NCBI GenBank assembly: GCA_016721725.1 | Contig: JADKHN010000004.1 | Span: 49,634 to 113,633, forward strand | Reading direction: 5' to 3' | Source of the DNA: Chitinophagaceae bacterium | GTDB taxonomy: Bacteria; Bacteroidota; Bacteroidia; Chitinophagales; Chitinophagaceae | DNA length: 64,000 bases | Shown here: positions 44,524 through 53,060 of the stretch, piece after piece | Position numbering within the stretch: position 1 is the stretch's first letter | How the letters are laid out: every line of letters starts with the position of its first letter | Made by a program: the position numbers and the translations under genes | Notes under the pieces: generated by a model | The model's input: the letters and a program-made list of their open reading frames with translations, nothing else | What the model was told of the DNA's origin: nothing | Database searches by the model: none

Positions 44524-45148
44524 ATGAACATCAAAGTATGCGGCATCACGCAACTGAAACAACTGCAACAACTCGACGGCCTCGAGATCGATTTTGCCGG
44601 CCTCGACTTTCACCCGGCCTCCCCGCGTTACGCGGCCAATGGCCTCAAGGGCAGCGAGGTGAAGAATGCCGATTTCGACCTGAAGAAGACGGGCGTATTC
44701 GTCGATATGGATTATGATTTCATCATGAGGCTGGTGGAGGAGTACGGACTGGATGTGGTGCAGTTGAACGGAAAGGAAAGCCCGGAACTCTGCGAGGACC
44801 TCTCCGATGAAGTGGAAGTGATCAAGTCTTTCCATATCAGTCCGGCCACGACCAATGTGGATGAACTGATCGCCGATTACGACGAGGTCTGCGATTATTT
44901 TCTTCTTCGACAGCCTGCAGGAGAACGGTGCTTCAATCAGGACCAAACTGGACTTCGGCTTCATCGCCAAAGCCAGGATCGAAAAACCCTTTTTCCTGGG
45001 CGGGGGCATCAGCCTGGCCGATATTCCCCAACTCAAGGCCCTGCGCCACCCCGACCTCTACGCGGTGGACCTCAATGAAATGTTCGAGAAAGAACCCGGG
45101 GTCAAGGACATGGGTTTGATCCTGCAGTTCAGGCAGGGATTGAAATAG
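44524..45148 (+). CDS. trpF: Phosphoribosylanthranilate isomerase (frameshift near 44900)
   Basis: About 207 residues when repaired. MNIKVCGITQLKQLQQLDGL carries the catalytic Cys7, LDFHPASPRYA is at about 29, LDVVQLNGKESPELCEDL at about 77, and after the break LGGGISLADIPQLKALRHPD and YAVDLNEMFEKEPGVKD, the phosphate-binding end of the barrel. One base too many in TATTTTCTTCTTCGACAGC (about 44900) separates the halves. TrpF converts phosphoribosylanthranilate to CdRP in tryptophan synthesis. No trpD, trpC, trpB or trpA lies in the adjoining sequence. Confidence 0.85.
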
Positions 45149-45407
45149 GTCCGGCTGAGTAAATGGAAATCTTAAAAAAATGGTAATATTTCAGTCTGAA
45201 AGGCTGTCAGTCTGAGCCTGTCGAAGACCTGTAAAAGACGACTTGTTTAACCGTATTTTCAATAAAATCTCCATCCGCAGGCATCCCTGCATGAGTACGT
45301 TAAGAATGATGAGGTCCGGTTGGGATGAAATTTTTTAGACAGATACATTATTAAAAAGAATCGGGCCTTCCGGGAGTTCCTTAAAATCCGGTAAATTGCG
45401 GCTCTAA

Positions 45408-46512
45408 ATGAAATCAATGAAAGGTATCCTCAGTATTTTGCTCTTATCGCCGCTCTTCCTGCTGGCCCAGGGCGGACAGAAATCCAAGACCAAGACCAAG
45501 GCCAAAACGACCCCCGTCGCTGTTACCAAACCAGCCGACGGATTTGTCATCAACGGGGATGTCACCGGGTATCCCGATGGGACCATGGTAGCCCTGCTGA
45601 ACGGGCAGACCGGTGAGGCTGAGAGTTCCACAACCCTGAAAAGCGGCAAATTCAGTTTTACCGGCAAGATGGAGTTCACCAATTTCAAGATCATCCTCTT
45701 CAATAACCAGCAACCTTATATCACCCTCTTCCTGGATAATTCAAATGTTAAGATCAAAGGCAGTAAAGACAGCATCGATAAAGCCCTTGTAACCGGTTCC
45801 AGGTCGCATACCGATTACGCCGCATTCAATACCGCCCTGGAACCTTATGCCCGCCTGTACACTCAAAAGAATCCGGGAAGAGGATTCCGCGGATATAGAG
45901 AAGGCGATCATCGTATCCGAGAAATTCGCGGCCACGCATCCCAATGCCGAGATCACCCCGCTGGCGATCATCCGGTTCAACCAGCTGGCGGATGACATTG
46001 GCCGGACCGAACAATTGTACAATGCCCTCAGTCCGGTGGTGAAAGCCGGTTCCATGGGCCGTTACCTTTTCCAAAAGATCACGGAAGAGAAAGCGACCAC
46101 CGGCGCCATCTTGGGTGATTTTTCGCAGAAGGATAGCTCCGGCAACCTCATCAGTCTGGCTTCCTTCCGCGGAAAATATGTATTGGTGGATTTCTGGGCT
46201 TCCTGGTGCGGGCCCTGCCGCCAGGACAATCCCAGCCTGGTCCGGACCTTCAATAAATACAAGAACAAAAACTTCACGGTACTGGGCGTTTCACTCGATA
46301 AGACCCGCGAACCCTGGATACAGGCCATCAAGGACGATAACCTGACCTGGACGCATGTGAGCGACCTGCAGGGATGGGCCAATGCCGTGGCACAACAGTT
46401 CCAGATCAACCAGATCCCCCAGAACTATTTACTCGATCCCGAAGGAAAGATCATCGGGAAGAACCTGCATGGTTCGATTTTGAACAGGAGGCTGGCGAGG
46501 TATTTGAAGTGA
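45408..46512 (+). CDS. TlpA-like thiol-disulfide oxidoreductase with DUF4369-type N-domain (frameshift near 45875)
   Basis: About 367 residues when repaired. Signal peptide MKGILSILLLSPLFLLAQ. The DUF4369-like domain is at about 45-150 (FVINGDVTGYPDGTMVALLN, STTLKSGKFSFTG), a helical linker follows, and the C-terminal AhpC/TSA-thioredoxin domain has the redox motif VLVDFWASWCGPCRQDNPSL and the cis-Pro region INQIPQNYLLDPEGKI. The break lies after YTQKNPG in GAATCCGGGAAGAGG. It would reduce disulfides, for example apocytochromes or other envelope proteins, in the periplasm. Confidence 0.85.
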
Positions 46513-46815
46513 GGGCAGTGGGCAGTTAGCAGTTGGCAGTTGGCAGTTGGCAGTTGGCAATGGGCAGTTGACAGCCCTCCGCGCCAGCGACAGAGAAACC
46601 CCCCCCCCGCAAAAGCCACGGGGGAAAAGGGGGCAGTCGGCAAAAGCAGAGGGGAAAACCTCGCAAAAGCAAAAAAAGAAAAAAGGGAAATGGCAGTTGG
46701 CTTCGTAATAAACAAGTGGCTTATCATTTAGAATGAAACTGCAGACTGCGAACTGAGAACTGCAGACTGCAAACTGAGAACTGCAGACTGCGAACTGAGA
46801 ATTGAGAACTGCAAA
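46512..46815 (+). repeat. Period-7 and period-21 tracts between convergent genes
   Basis: GCAGTTG/GCAGTTA units of period 7 run at about 46516-46575. From 46739 to 46815 a 21-bp unit (GAACTGCAGACTGCGAACTGA) repeats about three and a half times. Between them is a G/C- and A-homopolymer stretch (CCCCCCCCC at 46601) with no plausible gene. The tracts end directly before the pdxJ stop codon. Confidence 0.75.
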
Positions 46816-46824
46816 CTATATCAT

Positions 46825-47552
46825 TCACCCTTCCTTCTTCAACTGCCTCTTATACAACTGCACCGTATTCTCCAATCCCAGATAGATCGCGTCGCAGATG
46901 AACGCATGTCCGATCGATACTTCCAGTAAGCCCGGAATATGTTGGGCGAAATACTGCAGGTTCTGCAGGTCCAGGTCATGGCCCGCGTTGATACCCAGTC
47001 CCAGTTCATTGGCTTTTTCTGCCGCGCGGATATATGGAGCGATCGCTTCTTCTTTATTTCCCAATGCATATTGATGGGCATAGGCTTCGGTGTACAGTTC
47101 GATACGGTCGGTGCCCGTAGCTTTCGCTCCTTCCACCATTGCGGGATCAGGGTCGACGAAGATGGAGACCGGATGCCGGCATCCTTAAATAGCCGGATCA
47201 TGCCCGTTAAGTATTCCCTGTTCTCGATCGTGTTCCAGCCATGGTTAGAGGTCAGCTGGTGATGCCCGTCGGGTACGAGGGTCACCTGGTTCGGCAGGTT
47301 TTTCAAGACCAGGTCCACAAAACCCGGTTCGGTGCAATTCCCTTCAATATTGAATTCGGTGGTGACGATCTTTTTCAGGTCAAACACATCGGCGTAGCGG
47401 ATATGGCGTTCGTCGGGACGGGGATGTACGGTGATGCCATCGGCGCCGAAGCGTTCGATGTCCTTCGCCGCTTTGAGGAGATCGGGATTGTTGCCGCCCC
47501 GGCTGTTGCGCAGGGTGGCCAGTTTATTGATGTTGACGGAGAGTTTGGTCAT
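46825..47552 (-). CDS. pdxJ: Pyridoxine 5'-phosphate synthase (frameshift near 47170)
   Basis: About 242 residues when repaired. MTKLSVNINKLATLRNSRGG at the N-terminus, GADGITVHPRPDERHIRYAD at about 36, NQVTLVPDGHHQLTSNHGW at about 88, then after the break AMVEGAKATGTDRIELYTEA, GLGINAGHDLDLQNLQYFAQ and SIGHAFICDAIYLGLENTV. These are the active-site segments of PdxJ (the conserved Glu, His pairs and C-terminal Gly/His). PdxJ condenses 1-deoxyxylulose 5-phosphate with 3-amino-1-hydroxyacetone phosphate. The gene lies alone between repeats. Confidence 0.88.
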
Positions 47553-47655
47553 ATTCGGTCGTCAAAGTTACAGATTTGTCGCCAGACGATTTGGGTCGTA
47601 TGTCACTAACCAAGGCGATGCGCCTTTGTATAAATAGAAAAGTCATTATTTGAAG

Positions 47656-47836
47656 TCCATTATCAGGGAACTCATGTTGAAGCTACAGTAGTATCCCGAA
47701 AGCTTTCGGGACTTAATCAAGGCTGCCCGGTCCCGATATCTATCGGGAGGGTAATGATTGCCGGGTGTCTTTCCTGCCTGCGGCAGGCAGGTTTTGGTTC
47801 TTTTTTGGACAAGCAAAAAGAACAAAGTAAAATATT
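47656..47836 (+). repeat. Composite palindrome-rich repeat, copy 2
   Basis: TCAGGGAACTCATGTTGAAGC, then CTACAGTAGTATCCCGAAAG with the full palindrome TCCCGAAAGCTTTCGGGA (47693-47710), TCCCGATATCTATCGGGA (47731-47748), CCTGCCTGCGGCAGGCAGG (47773-47791) and GGACAAGCAAAAAGAACAAA. The order of modules equals that of copy 1 at 44246-44505, with a shorter 3' part. Confidence 0.8.
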
Positions 47837-47937
47837 ACTGGCCAACATCACGGTTAATGTGACATGAAATCAAGCGGAGTTAATAAGAACCGGGGTGTCG
47901 CTGAAATCAAAAGCCCCGGACCAGGAATGGACTTCAA

Positions 47938-49263
47938 TTAATAGCGATAATGCTCAGCCTTGAACGGACCTTCCTTGGGGATACCCAGGTAGGCGCTCTG
48001 GTCGGGCGTCAGCTCATCCAATACCACACCGATCTTGGCGAGGTGCAGGCGGGCCACTTTCTCATCCAGCATTTTCGGCAGCACATAGACCTTGTTCTCG
48101 TAATTGGCGTGGTTGTTCCAGAGTTCGATCTGGGCCAGGGTCTGGTTGGTGAAGGAAGCGCTCATCACGAAAGAAGGGTGACCGGTAGCGCAACCCAGGT
48201 TCACCAGGCGGCCTTCAGCCAGGACGATCACGTCCTTGCCTTCGATGGTATAGAGGTCAACCTGCGGCTTGATGGTGTTCTTGGTATGTCCGTAGTTGGT
48301 ATTCAGCCAGGCCATATCGATCTCGATGTCGAAGTGACCGATATTACAAACGATGGCCTTGTCCTTCATCAGGCGGAAATGCTTTTCCGTGATCAGGTCG
48401 CGGCAACCCGGAAGCGGTCACGATGATATCGCCCTCTTTCACGGCTTCGATCATCGGCTTCACTTCAAAACCGTCCATGGCGGCCTGCAGGGCGCAGATG
48501 GGATCGATCTCGGTCACGATCACGCGGCAGCCCGCGCCTTTCAGCGAAGCGGCGGAACCCTTGCCCACATCGCCATAAGAACCCACAACGGCCACTTTAC
48601 CGGCCATCATCACGTCCGTAGCGCGGCGGATCGCGTCCACCAGGCTCTCTTTACAACCGTATTTGTTATCGAATTTGGATTTCGTTACTGAATCGTTCAC
48701 GTTGAAGGCCGGCATCGGCAATGTGCCTTTTTCCATGCGCTCATAGAGGCGGTGTACGCCCGTGGTGGTCTCTTCGCTGAGGCCACGGATATGCTGGATC
48801 AGCTCGGGGTATTTGTCGAAGACTATATTGGTGAGGTCACCGCCGTCGTCGAGGATCATGTTGAGGGGACGGTCCGGACCACCGAAGAACAGGGTTTGCT
48901 CGATGCACCAGTCGGCTTCTTCGATGCTTTGGCCTTTCCAGGCGTAAACACCGATACCGGCGGCGGCAATGGCAGCAGCGGCCTGGTCTTGCGTAGAGAA
49001 GATATTGCAGGAACTCCATTTCACTTCAGCGCCCAGTTCAACGAGGGTCTCGATGAGCACGGCCGTCTGGATGGTCATGCAGGCAACCGGCGATGCGGGC
49101 GCCTGAGAGGCTTGCTGGCGCCATATTCAGCACGCAGGGCCATCAGTCCGGGCATTTCAGCCTCGGCCAGTCTGATCTCTTTTCTGCCCCACTCGGCCAG
49201 GCTCATGTCCTTTACTTTATAGGGGATGGTAAAATCAAGGGTTTGTTTTGCAACTGTTGACAT
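47938..49263 (-). CDS. ahcY: Adenosylhomocysteinase (frameshifts near 49090 and 48415)
   Basis: About 440 residues when repaired, start ATG 49263 (MSTVAKQTLDFTIPYKVKDM). Segments in order: EMPGLMALRAEYGASKPL, MTIQTAVLIETLVELGAEVK (with one or two indels between), WCIEQTLFFGGPDRPLNMIL, the NAD-binding VVGSYGDVGKGSAASLKGAG at mid-protein, then after the break at about 48415 CNIGHFDIEIDMAWLN and the conserved C-terminus KEGPFKAEHYRY. The enzyme hydrolyses S-adenosylhomocysteine. Such a central gene is unlikely to be truly inactivated three times, which supports sequencing error. Divergent from the Lrp/AsnC gene. Confidence 0.9.
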
Positions 49264-49281
49264 AGATGAAGTTTTAGAACG

Positions 49282-49289
49282 CAAAACTA
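49282..49289 (-). promoter_or_regulatory. -7 element of ahcY
   Basis: On the minus strand TAGTTTTG (49289-49282) fits TAnnTTTG, 18 bp upstream of the ATG at 49263. The adjoining 49290-49335 is strikingly AT-rich with CTAAA...TTTAG inverted words and AGGAT at both ends, a plausible operator for the divergent Lrp/AsnC protein (inference). Confidence 0.5.
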
Positions 49290-49379
49290 AACTTCTAGGA
49301 TAAAATTCTAAAATAATTTATAACTTTAGGATGAAAACCGATAAATAAACCATTTTGCAGCATAAAACACCTGTTTGCC

Positions 49380-49876
49380 ATGCCTAAAGCCGTCAAAAAA
49401 GAAAATTCCGCTACCGATCTTTCCCTGGATGCCAAGGACCGGCGATCCTGAACCTCTTGCAGCAGAACGCCCGGATCACGGTGAAGGAGATCTCGGAGAA
49501 GATCCACCTCAGTACCACGCCCGTGCACGAGCGGATCAAGCGCATGGAAGAGAACGGGGTGATCAAACAATACGTGACCCTGCTCGACCATACCAAGGTG
49601 AAGAAGGGGCTGATGGTGATCTGTTATGTGTCCCTGAAGGAGCACAGCAAGAACGCCGGCAACAAATTCATCAAGGCCATTAACGAGATGAACGAAGTGG
49701 TCGAATGCCTCAACATCTCCGGCGAATTCGACTTCATGCTCAAAGTGGTGAGCGAGGACATGAACGCCTACTACGATTTCCATGTCAACCGCCTCAGTCC
49801 GATCGAGAATATGGGCCATGTGCAGAGCATCTTCGTGATGGGGATCATTAAGCAGACGCACCAGTTGGTTTGGTAG
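49380..49876 (+). CDS. Lrp/AsnC family transcriptional regulator (frameshift near 49440)
   Basis: About 165 residues when repaired. The start MPKAVKKENSATDLSLDAKD is in one frame; restoring one G in GGACCGGCGATCC near 49440 continues RAILNLLQQNARITVKEISE, the winged-helix domain with helix-turn-helix LSTTPVHERIKRMEENGVIK. The C-terminal RAM/AsnC ligand domain follows (GLMVICYVSLKEHS, FDFMLKVVSEDMNAYYDFHV). Lrp/AsnC proteins respond to amino acids and often autoregulate. Being divergent from ahcY, it may control that gene. Confidence 0.88.
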
Positions 49877-50196
49877 TTTTAGTTTGTTAGTTTTTGGTTT
49901 GGTTTGGTTTAGTGAGGGGCGATTCTTGTGGTTCAATTGGGTCCCGGGTTTCATTCGATATTCATCATTCAAAATAACCTAAGAAGCAACTAGTAATAAG
50001 GGATACCCAAAAAACGTATTAGAATATTTTACTTTTTGTTTTGATTTTCGTATATTTAAATAAATTGATCGTTATCAATCCAATTATAGGCGCAACTTTT
50101 GAGACGATCCTAACTTTAGTTTATTAAAGAGTTAGCCGTAAATGTTTGGCAACAGAGCTAGCTTGAAACTAAAACATACTTAATAAAAAGGAAATA

Positions 50197-50204
50197 TAGC
50201 TTTG
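50197..50204 (+). promoter_or_regulatory. -7 element of the LOTUS operon
   Basis: TAGCTTTG fits TAnnTTTG and ends 7 bp before the ATG at 50212, so the island uses Bacteroidota-type transcription signals. Confidence 0.55.
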
Positions 50205-50211
50205 CAAACCA

Positions 50212-50484
50212 ATGATAAAAATTTGGAAACTATTAAAAACTTATTTCACAAATTTCATTCGCTCCTTTAAGAAGAGCAAAATCAGATTTGTTGATGAGAA
50301 AGATGCTGAAAAGCTACTTGATTCAATTGGTGAACTTAACAGATTGAAATCAGGACATATTAATTGTTGCTCTTGTGGCAAGACAATCACCATGGAAAGC
50401 TTTAGTTCATTTTTTCGTGAAAAGGAACAATATTATTTTATATGCGATGATTATAATTGCTTTTCAAAATTCACAACCCGATGA
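50212..50484 (+). CDS. Small Cys-rich (zinc-ribbon-like) protein, unknown family
   Basis: 90 residues. The N-terminal 25 residues are hydrophobic/basic (MIKIWKLLKTYFTNFIRSFK) and could lie on a membrane. The C-terminal part has C52-C53-x-C55 and C78-x4-C83 (INCCSCGKTITME, FICDDYNCFSKF), the spacing of a small zinc ribbon. AT-rich codon use differs from the genes left of 49.9 kb. Its TGA overlaps the next gene's ATG by 4 bp (ATGA), so it is the first gene of a coupled operon with the membrane-anchored and OST-HTH proteins. Confidence 0.65.
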   Translation: MIKIWKLLKTYFTNFIRSFKKSKIRFVDEKDAEKLLDSIGELNRLKSGHINCCSCGKTITMESFSSFFREKEQYYFICDDYNCFSKFTTR

Positions 50485-51427
50485 GAGAATTACTAAACTA
50501 CAAACTTTGGAGTGATATTTCAATCGGTGATTTTTTCACTTTCATTGGAATTCTAGCCATTATACTTTATATAATTGATTCACTCATCAAGTATATTCCT
50601 TTTTTCAAAAGCTAAAAGTTTCAACCTTAGACAAAGCTGCTGATGCAATAAAGTTAAGGTCAATTAAAAAGCGTGCTGTTTCCTCGGGTATTGAACTTAT
50701 GCTTAATCAAACTGTCAACGAACTAAGAAATGAACTTCCAAAAGGATGGATAACCCGAGCATCAATAAAATGGGTAGGTAAAACTCTGCCACCTGACTTT
50801 AAGGACAAACAGCTCATTATGAGAATTCGCCCTACTGATAACAACGATTATAATTATCTAAACGCAATTTATTATTTCTTCTCAAATTCACTATTCCCCG
50901 AATCCTGCGCAATTTTGCCTGCGAGTATTAAAGAATCATCTTCGCTTTATATGGTAAAGCGAACAATAGATGATAAACAACCATACCTAACTGAAAATTT
51001 CAAAAAGCACTTTCTCAGTACAATTTCAAAAAACGAGCCAGCTGTTGCTGGATACTATGGCGACTATCTGAGAATTGATGAATATGGTTTTTTTAGTTCT
51101 GCTTTTCTTAGAGAAGTAGATACACTTGCAAACTCATTAGAGTTTTCAAAAGAGCGACAAAACATTGAGAGCGAAATCAATAACATACTAAATCACCTAA
51201 TTAAGTTTGAGAAACTGAATAAGTTGAATATTGTAATGGGGAATGATGAATGGTATAAAATTCTTAATGCTACATCATACGGATTCATTTTAGTTGCTAA
51301 ACCAGAGGAAAAGAGATTGGCCGAGGTTGAACCTTATGTCAAGAGAGCAAAGCAAAAACTCAGGTTGGGCATTAAAAGATTATATGTTCTAGGCTGTCGT
51401 GAAGACAAGGCTTTTTTAATAGAGTAA
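50481..51427 (+). CDS. Membrane-anchored protein of unknown family (probable frameshift near 50605)
   Basis: About 315 residues when repaired. The ATG at 50481 gives a short peptide with one membrane helix (FFTFIGILAIILYIIDSLIK) that stops at 50615. A second open frame without its own start runs from there through SYFFQKL-like sequence, LDKAADAIKLRSIKKRAVSS, to 51427. A one-base change in the TTTTTT/AAAA run near 50605 fuses them into an anchor plus a soluble domain of about 270 residues. That domain (ELPKGWITRASIKWVGKTLP, EPAVAGYYGDYLRIDEYGFF, GIKRLYVLGCREDKAFLIE) matches nothing I recognise. Alternatively two separate proteins are made, the second from the ATG at 50699. The OST-HTH gene starts 8 bp downstream. 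Confidence 0.6.
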
Positions 51428-51435
51428 TATTATCT

Positions 51436-52494
51436 GTGAAGGATGAGATACGGGAGTATAAATTACAAGAAACATTCAAACTATACAAAGATTACAGGGG
51501 TGAAGAAAACGGAATTGGTGCTTTATTCATTATTGATACAATCAGAGAAGGGCTCTTAAAAAATCGAGTAGATGTTGAGGCTTTGGATTTTGATAATGAA
51601 GTAGAACTTGAAGTTGATAGCGAACCGGAGGTTTCTTCTGCCATACCACAAACTATTGTTTCGACAGAGAGTGAAACAACAGTAATTTTAAGTGAATCCC
51701 AATTAACAAATGAAATAATTTCTGTAATGCAAACCCTTCCACAACAAGAAGGCTGGGTATTTCTTGGAGCAATAGGGGGCAAGCTGAAAAACAAATTCCC
51801 TTTGTTTAATCAACGTCACTATGGCTGCTCTACTCTAAGGCAACTTTTCATTAAGCTAAACGCATTTGATATGAAGGAAATCGGTGATGGAACTGCAAAA
51901 GCGATTTATGTGCGAATTAAAGGCGAGCCAAGTGTTAATAAAGTATTAGATCCAAAACCTCAATCAATAGAACCATTAGATGAAAAAAGTGAAATGTTAC
52001 TTTACTTGTCAAGTATTATAATAGAGTTGTCAGAACCAGATGGATGGACACATTTATCAACTGTTGGCCATAGGATAAAGGCTGATTTCCCAGACTTTGA
52101 TTTTCAAAAATATAAGTCATATAACTTGCTTAACTTCTGTGAAAGTTCTGGGATGTTTGAAACAAAAAGAACTGGATTTGGACCATATAAACCGGTCCTC
52201 ATTAAACTCAAAAGCGATAATTCTCAGGGCACCTCCGAAAATCAGCCGTCAATTATTCAAAAAGATATCATTGTTTCAACGCTAATTCAAATAGTTTCAA
52301 GAAAATGCCTTAATCAAGAATGGGCAATTCTGACTCAAATTGGTTGGGACTTTGAAATTAAGGTTTCTGACTTTAAATCGCATCAATATGGCTTACCAAG
52401 TTTGCGCCACTTTGTGGAGTCTACTGACAAATTTATAATCAAACAAGAAGGTGAAGGCGAAAGAGCAGTTCTTTATGTAAAACTTAAATCTTAA
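51436..52494 (+). CDS. Protein with three tandem OST-HTH/LOTUS domains
   Basis: 352 residues from a GTG at 51436. After an N-terminal region of unknown fold (1-85, with a Glu/Asp/Val-rich linker) come three OST-HTH/LOTUS modules at about 88-162, 185-259 and 276-352. Each has the family pattern: helix, a GW (or EW) turn, a hydrophobic LGAIGGKLKNKFPLF-like helix, then YG.STLRQLF and an acidic/basic hairpin ending YVRIK/LIKLK/YVKLK. OST-HTH domains bind RNA (MARF1, Oskar, TDRD5/7); bacterial ones are usually fused to a NYN/LabA nuclease, which is absent here. Last gene of the AT-rich operon; function unknown. Confidence 0.75.
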   Translation: MKDEIREYKLQETFKLYKDYRGEENGIGALFIIDTIREGLLKNRVDVEALDFDNEVELEVDSEPEVSSAIPQTIVSTESETTVILSESQLTNEIISVMQTLPQQEGWVFLGAIGGKLKNKFPLFNQRHYGCSTLRQLFIKLNAFDMKEIGDGTAKAIYVRIKGEPSVNKVLDPKPQSIEPLDEKSEMLLYLSSIIIELSEPDGWTHLSTVGHRIKADFPDFDFQKYKSYNLLNFCESSGMFETKRTGFGPYKPVLIKLKSDNSQGTSENQPSIIQKDIIVSTLIQIVSRKCLNQEWAILTQIGWDFEIKVSDFKSHQYGLPSLRHFVESTDKFIIKQEGEGERAVLYVKLKS

Positions 52495-52524
52495 AGAAAT
52501 AAGTTGTTTTGAACAAACAATAAA

Positions 52525-52756
52525 ATTGCGGCTAACTTCGGCATTTGAGGCTATTTGGGTCTGACGCTGGTACTTCGGCTGTAATGCAAGTTCGGTCTTC
52601 AATTCAGGGCTTGACATTTACTCTTCGGCATTTTCTGTAATTCCAAATAACAAAGTCAACTTATCCAGCTGTGGATAACGCAAAAAAGAGTCAACCAGAA
52701 TCAGGACGACACAAAGCAAAACGCGAAGAGTATTCAGAGTATATAAAGTATTATTT
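52525..52756 (+). repeat. Cassette-type spacer after the LOTUS operon
   Basis: Starts GCGGCTAACTTCGGCATTTG, followed by GGTACTTCGGCTG and a series of short TTCGG/TTCGGT words up to about 52640. The opening and the GGTACTTCGGCTGT word recur in the spacer 53612-53808. No right-hand GTTRRRY partner is evident before the next gene, so the element is incomplete. No gene is seen. Confidence 0.5.
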
Positions 52757-52984
52757 ATGAGTTCAGCATTATTGGAAAAATTAAAACTTTTAGTTGGCGC
52801 TAATATTGATGCAATATTTGAGAATGGTCATTGTCATATTGTTGTTTCGGGCACGCCAACATTGCATTTACATACTCTATTGCGAATAGAAAATGAAGAT
52901 TGTCTCGTTTTGCAACAGGCTCATCTTGGAAAAGCCATAGTACATGTTCCAATTGACAAAATAGCCAGTATCACAACATATTGA
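52757..52984 (+). CDS. Small orphan protein, unknown family
   Basis: 75 residues (MSSALLEKLKLLVGANIDAI at the start, HLGKAIVHVPIDKIASITTY at the end), short and beta-rich with a hydrophobic centre (TLHLHTLLRIENEDCLVLQQ). The size and IDKIASI ending resemble small Sm-like or gasket-type beta-barrel proteins, but this is only an impression. AT-rich codon use like the rest of the island. It stands alone between spacers, with no clear promoter. Confidence 0.5.
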   Translation: MSSALLEKLKLLVGANIDAIFENGHCHIVVSGTPTLHLHTLLRIENEDCLVLQQAHLGKAIVHVPIDKIASITTY

Positions 52985-53060
52985 TTCGAATGCCTTCTCG
53001 TTGGCTGGCATTTTAAATGATAGTTATTCAAATTGATTAAAATAACAAAACTATTAGGTT

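Larger units (their letters stand above)
50131..52537. other. AT-rich cassette bounded by inverted GTTAGCCG cores
   Basis: GTTAGCCG (50131-50138) and its complement CGGCTAAC (52530-52537) flank exactly the three-gene operon 50212-52494. Just left of the first core, CTAACTTTAG...TAAAGAGTTAG forms a small hairpin. The whole interval is visibly AT-richer than the flanks up to 49.9 kb, with A/T-ending codons. The arrangement resembles an integron-type cassette (core GTTRRRY, complement RYYYAAC) but the match is not exact. Foreign origin is likely; the mechanism is inference. Confidence 0.5.
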
